Source: Paracoccaceae bacterium (GTDB taxonomy: Bacteria > Pseudomonadota > Alphaproteobacteria > Rhodobacterales > Rhodobacteraceae). Taken from it: DNA of 9,076 nucleotides. The stretch covers positions 1 to 9,076 of the forward strand of contig JALORM010000092.1 in NCBI GenBank assembly GCA_025458985.1, read 5' to 3'. Below, in pieces: positions 6,102 through 9,076 of this stretch. Position 1 is the stretch's first letter; the number at the start of each line of letters is the position of its first letter. The notes under the pieces are model-generated. The model saw only the letters and a program-made list of their open reading frames with translations, searched no databases and had not been told where the DNA came from. A program made the position numbers and the translations under genes.

Positions 6102-8996
6102 TTACAGGAAGTTAAAGTGATCGGCCGAAAGCAGGGCGGCATCGATCCCCGCCAGCACGATCCGGTCGACCCCGAAATCCACCAGCGCATCGCTGCCGGA
6201 CTGGCTGAGGACGAGCGACTCGAAGGTCAGGCCCGTGCCCGAGAACACGATCAGGTCGACGCCCGGGACGAAGTCCATGATCCGGTCGGTGCCGCTGCCG
6301 GGCATGAACACGAAGACATCGGCTCCGCCCTCGCCCCAGAACTCGTCGTCGCCCCCGCCGGCATGGATGGTGTCGTTGCCGGCCCCGCCAAAGACCGTGT
6401 CGCGGCCGTGGATGCCGGTCTGGGGGTCGTCGAAGAAGACATCATTGCCGTCGTTGAGGAAAACGCGGTCGCGCCCCTGGCCTCCGAAGACCGTGTCGGC
6501 GCCGGCCCCGCCATGGACCACGTCGTAGCCCGAGCCGCCGTTGATCCAGTCGTTTCCGGCCCCGCCGTAGAGCGAATCGTTGCCGCCGCCGCCGTTGATC
6601 GTGTCGTTGCCGTTGCCGCCCTCGACCCAGTCCGCCCCAAAGGCGCCGCCCTGATCCTCGTCATGGAACACGTCATCGCCGGCGTTGAGGTAGACGAAGT
6701 CCGGCCCGAGCCCGCCCCGGACCGTGTCGTTGCCGGCGCCGCCGTGGATCGTGTCGCGTTCGGACCCGCCGTCGATCCAGTCGTCGCCGTCGCCGCCCTC
6801 GATCAGGTCCTCGCCGCCACCGCCCCAGATCGTGTCGTTGCCGCCAAGCGCGTAGACCGAATCGCGCCCTTCGCCGGCGTCGATCCAATCGGCGCCGGCG
6901 GCCCCCGGCTCGCTGTGGTCGTGGAAGATGTCGTTGCCGGCGCCCAGCGTGACCCAGTCGGCCCCCGTGCCGCCGTGAACGGTGTCGTCTCCGTCGCCCG
7001 CATGGATCGTATCGTCGCCGGTGCCCCCGTCGATAAGGTTGCTGCCCCTGCCGCCGTGGATCAGGTCGTTCCCGTCGCCGCCGAGGATCGTGTCGCGGCC
7101 GCTGTCGCCCCAGATCGTGTCGTTGCCTGCCCCGGCGTCGATCCAGTCGGCGCCGAAGCTGTCGTTCTGGGCGCTGTCGTGGAACACGTCGTTGCCGTCG
7201 CCAAGCCAGATCGTGTCCGGGCCGAGGCCCCCGGTCACCGTGTCGTTGCCCGCACCGCCCAGGACGGTGTCGGGCTGCGCGCCGCCGTCGATCCAGTCGT
7301 CGCCGTCGCCGCCTTCGATCAGGTCCGCCCCGTCGCCGCCGAGAAGGCTGTCGTTGCCGGCAAGGCCAAGGAGCGTGTCGTTTCCGCCCAGCCCCTCGAT
7401 CGTGTCGCCGGCCGCACCGCCCGCCATGCTGTCGGCCCCGGCTGTCCCGGTCAGCCGGAACGGCGCGTCGAACAGGACGAGCGGGGGGCGGTTCGGGCCC
7501 AAGATGCCGCCCGGAAAGATCTGCGCCAGCGTCAGGGCGGTGCCCATCATGCTGATCAGTGTCAGCGTCTCGCCGCGGTAGGTCAGCACCGCACCGATCC
7601 CGGTCATCGTGTAGCCGAGCTGGGTGGGGTCGTAGAGCATCGGCCAGGCGGACAGGTCCAGCCGGTCCACCCCCGGCTCGAAATCCTGGATCGTGTCGGC
7701 GACGCCGTCGGCGGCCAGCACGAAGACGTCCGTCCCCGTCCCGCCCCAGAGCGTGTCCGACCCCGCACCGTCGAAGATCACGTCGCGCCCGCCAAGGCCG
7801 CGCAGCACCTCGTTCGCCGCGCTGCCCTGGATCAGGTCGGACGCTGCCCCGCCGGTGATCGTCGCGCCGGCCCCTGTGCCGCTCAGCACCTGTCCGAGGT
7901 TGGCGAGCGGCAAGGTGAAGACGGAAAGGCCCCGCTCGGTCTCGGAGGCGGCGACGATCTGCAGTTCCGACCCGACGACTGCCCCCGCCAGCGCCGAGAC
8001 GCTGTCGAGAGTGAGGCCCGTGGTGTCGGCGATGGATTGCAGGTGGACCAGCCGCCCGTCGGCCAGAAGCGTGAAGAGCGACAGCCCGGCATCGCCGCCG
8101 CCGGCGAAGACGAAGGTCCAGCCCGCCGCCTGCACGATATCCAGCGCGGTGATCGACCCGAAGCGGGTGTCGAGCGTGTCGATCACATGGTCGGTCACGC
8201 TGAGGCCGCCGTCGGCGGCGACCCTCAGCACCGAAAGGCTGGAGCTGTTGGTGCCCGCCACCACCGCGAAGGTCTGGCCGCCGACATCGACGGTCTCGAC
8301 CCGCGTGAGGCCGTTCACCCCGAGCCCCTCCTCGGCGCCGATGCGGCCCGCCTGCGTCAGGGCACCGGTCACGGGATCGATGCGGTGGCTCATGATCCCG
8401 TGCTCGGTGCCCGAGAGCGTCAGCAGGACCGGCTGGCCACCGGGACGGGCGATCGCGAATTCGGTCGGCGAGCCCAGATAGCGGTCGGGTGCGTCGCCCT
8501 GGAAGGCGACGGGGTTGAGCACCCGGCCGGGCTGAAGCTCGTAGACACGGATGCCCCCGGGTTCGCCGGCAAAGACGAAGGTGCGCTCGCCGAAGGTGGC
8601 GGCGGTCAGCGCGGTGGGCGACGACGTGATGAGCCCGTCGGTGGAAGTGAAGGTGACGGCGGTGCCGATCGAGCCGTTCGCGCCGACGGTGAAGCCCCCG
8701 ACCCCTGCCCCGCCCTGGCCCGAGACGAACAGGATCGGCTGGGTGCCGTCCATCGCGATGGAAACGCCGCTGTGGAACAGGCGCGTGCCGATCCCGGTCA
8801 GGTCGTTGTGGTCGAAGGCAAGGGGCAGCTGGCCCGGGCGCAGCTCGAAGCTGACGACGCCGCCCCCCGCACCGGGAGAGGTCACGGCGATCAGCGTGAC
8901 GCCGGAGGCCGTGGGCACGACCTCGAACGACACGAATGCATGGTCTTCGGGCACAAGTGCCCCTGGCAGGGTCACCCCTGCCGACAGCCATGACAT
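6102..8996 (-). CDS. Secreted RTX calcium-binding protein with N-terminal seven-repeat propeller, 964 aa
   Basis: Probably a type I-secreted extracellular protein that folds on binding Ca2+. Residues 30-367 hold seven repeats about 51 residues apart, each with a pattern like TFVFAG...GLSVFxLxxDGxL, suggesting a seven-bladed beta-propeller. Residues 378-425 form a short RTX block, and 421-498 resemble an RTX C-terminal module (DVFVLAADGVADTIQDFEPG...). Residues 515-892 are a long array of GGxGxDxIx nonapeptides that bind Ca2+ in a beta-roll. Residues 890-964 repeat the terminal module (DVFVF...DRIMDFVPGVDLIVFSG) and end HFNFL, the expected uncleaved secretion signal. No N-terminal signal peptide is seen, which fits type I export, but no transporter is in the window. 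The ATG at 8996 is forced by an in-frame TGA 21 nt upstream; its ribosome site is weak. I see no protease or lipase motif. Role unknown: adhesin, surface protein or a propeller enzyme are all possible. Confidence 0.93.
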   Translation of the reverse strand: MSWLSAGVTLPGALVPEDHAFVSFEVVPTASGVTLIAVTSPGAGGGVVSFELRPGQLPLAFDHNDLTGIGTRLFHSGVSIAMDGTQPILFVSGQGGAGVGGFTVGANGSIGTAVTFTSTDGLITSSPTALTAATFGERTFVFAGEPGGIRVYELQPGRVLNPVAFQGDAPDRYLGSPTEFAIARPGGQPVLLTLSGTEHGIMSHRIDPVTGALTQAGRIGAEEGLGVNGLTRVETVDVGGQTFAVVAGTNSSSLSVLRVAADGGLSVTDHVIDTLDTRFGSITALDIVQAAGWTFVFAGGGDAGLSLFTLLADGRLVHLQSIADTTGLTLDSVSALAGAVVGSELQIVAASETERGLSVFTLPLANLGQVLSGTGAGATITGGAASDLIQGSAANEVLRGLGGRDVIFDGAGSDTLWGGTGTDVFVLAADGVADTIQDFEPGVDRLDLSAWPMLYDPTQLGYTMTGIGAVLTYRGETLTLISMMGTALTLAQIFPGGILGPNRPPLVLFDAPFRLTGTAGADSMAGGAAGDTIEGLGGNDTLLGLAGNDSLLGGDGADLIEGGDGDDWIDGGAQPDTVLGGAGNDTVTGGLGPDTIWLGDGNDVFHDSAQNDSFGADWIDAGAGNDTIWGDSGRDTILGGDGNDLIHGGRGSNLIDGGTGDDTIHAGDGDDTVHGGTGADWVTLGAGNDIFHDHSEPGAAGADWIDAGEGRDSVYALGGNDTIWGGGGEDLIEGGDGDDWIDGGSERDTIHGGAGNDTVRGGLGPDFVYLNAGDDVFHDEDQGGAFGADWVEGGNGNDTINGGGGNDSLYGGAGNDWINGGSGYDVVHGGAGADTVFGGQGRDRVFLNDGNDVFFDDPQTGIHGRDTVFGGAGNDTIHAGGGDDEFWGEGGADVFVFMPGSGTDRIMDFVPGVDLIVFSGTGLTFESLVLSQSGSDALVDFGVDRIVLAGIDAALLSADHFNFL
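6766..6810 (-). repeat. 45-bp near-identical repeat, copy in third RTX block
   Basis: Matches 7282-7326 at 44 of 45 positions; the only difference is 6798 C versus 7314 T. The offset is 516 bp, exactly two 258-bp periods. It encodes the DLIEGGDGDDWIDGG stretch at residues 730-744. Confidence 0.9.
7282..7326 (-). repeat. 45-bp near-identical repeat, copy in first RTX block
   Basis: Partner of the repeat at 6766-6810 (44 of 45 identical). It encodes residues 558-572. The one difference is synonymous, falling in the Glu codon, so the peptide is the same in both copies. Confidence 0.9.
7896..8900 (-). repeat. Seven ~51-residue repeats (putative beta-propeller blades)
   Basis: Strand-turn-strand blocks begin near residues 33, 88, 139, 190, 242, 294 and 345, giving spacings of 55, 51, 51, 52, 52 and 51. 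Each has a hydrophobic strand such as TFVFAG, a Gly-rich turn, a strand like GLSVFxL, and a DG or PG turn. Seven such repeats fit a seven-bladed propeller. The fold is inferred from the repeat pattern only. Confidence 0.7.
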
Positions 8997-9045
8997 GATG
9001 GCCCACCCCGATCTTCACACCCGGGCGGGAGAGTGGCGCAACCGG

Positions 9046-9063
9046 CTTAACGCCGCCGTTAAG
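9046..9063. promoter_or_regulatory. Perfect inverted repeat upstream of the RTX gene (possible operator)
   Basis: Arms CTTAACG (9046-9052) and CGTTAAG (9057-9063) flank a 4-nt spacer, 50 nt upstream of the RTX start codon. The A/T-containing arms stand out in this GC-rich DNA, and the site is where an operator or early leader hairpin would lie. It also reads as TTAA-N8-TTAA, one base wider than the CtrA-type TTAA-N7-TTAA box of alphaproteobacteria. No clear -35/-10 pair could be fixed in the 80 nt available. Confidence 0.4.
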
Positions 9064-9076
9064 GCATGACGGCAGG

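Larger units (their letters stand above)
6321..7454 (-). repeat. Main RTX nonapeptide array with 258-bp higher-order period
   Basis: This coding repeat (residues 515-892) consists of GGxGxDxUx units. Four blocks end in NDVFHD or a close variant (residues 602-607, 688-693, 774-779, 851-856), spaced 86, 86 and 77 residues. Each block is followed by exactly five non-repeat residues before the nonapeptides restart (609-613, 695-699, 781-785, 858-862). The period is therefore nine nonapeptides plus five residues, and eight plus five for the last. Confidence 0.9.

Noticed and set aside
6312..7463. The regular repeat considered as a CRISPR or noncoding tandem array
   Set aside because: The repeats are in frame, encode GGxGxD nonapeptides and vary mainly at third positions, as RTX coding repeats do; there are no unique spacers between identical repeats.
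6117..8993. A 958-codon open frame on the plus strand opposite nearly the whole RTX gene
   Set aside because: High GC and the repeated GGxGxD codons remove stop codons from the opposite strand. The product is a monotonous V/D/R/P/A/E-rich string with no recognisable domain, while the minus strand shows clear RTX motifs.

Overview
This is a very GC-rich bacterial window with strong G/C third-position bias. It carries six genes, all on the minus strand, and reads like an alphaproteobacterial chromosome or megaplasmid. The style of the large RTX protein (a seven-repeat propeller-like N-terminus, GGxGxD arrays with FHD spacer breaks, and a C-terminal DxIxDFxPGVD secretion module) is what I associate with the Rhodobacteraceae/Paracoccaceae. 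That assignment is inference from style, not from a database hit.

Layout in the direction of transcription (right to left): (1) 8996-6102, a 964-residue secreted RTX calcium-binding protein. (2) 6025-3863, a 720-residue two-part HAD-superfamily protein. (3) 3866-2277, a 529-residue GT-B glycosyltransferase whose GTG start overlaps the previous stop by 4 nt. (4) 2271-1645, a 208-residue sulfotransferase-like P-loop protein starting 5 nt after the previous stop. (5) 1568-285, a second, divergent glycosyltransferase. (6) 109-1, the first 36 residues of a third glycosyltransferase that runs off the window edge. Gaps are short: 80 nt before gene 1, then 76, overlap, 5, 76 and 175 nt. No tRNA, rRNA, CRISPR, insertion sequence or clear intrinsic terminator was seen.

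Genes 2-6 look like part of a cell-surface or exported polysaccharide cluster: two complete sugar transferases and the start of a third, a sulfotransferase-like enzyme that could decorate the glycan, and a HAD protein of the kind often found in such loci. Genes 2-4 are almost certainly one translationally coupled unit. Genes 5 and 6 probably continue it. The RTX protein in front may share the transcript or only be a neighbour. A protein of this build is expected to leave the cell by type I secretion and to fold on meeting calcium, but no type I transporter is encoded here.

The most notable structure is inside the RTX gene. It has seven ~51-residue repeats that probably form a seven-bladed propeller, then a complete short RTX plus C-terminal module, then a second, longer RTX array that ends in another C-terminal module. 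The longer array is cut at regular intervals by exactly five-residue spacers after an FHD motif, with an 86, 86, 77-residue period. A 45-bp near-perfect DNA repeat exactly two periods (516 bp) apart points to expansion by duplication of a two-period block.
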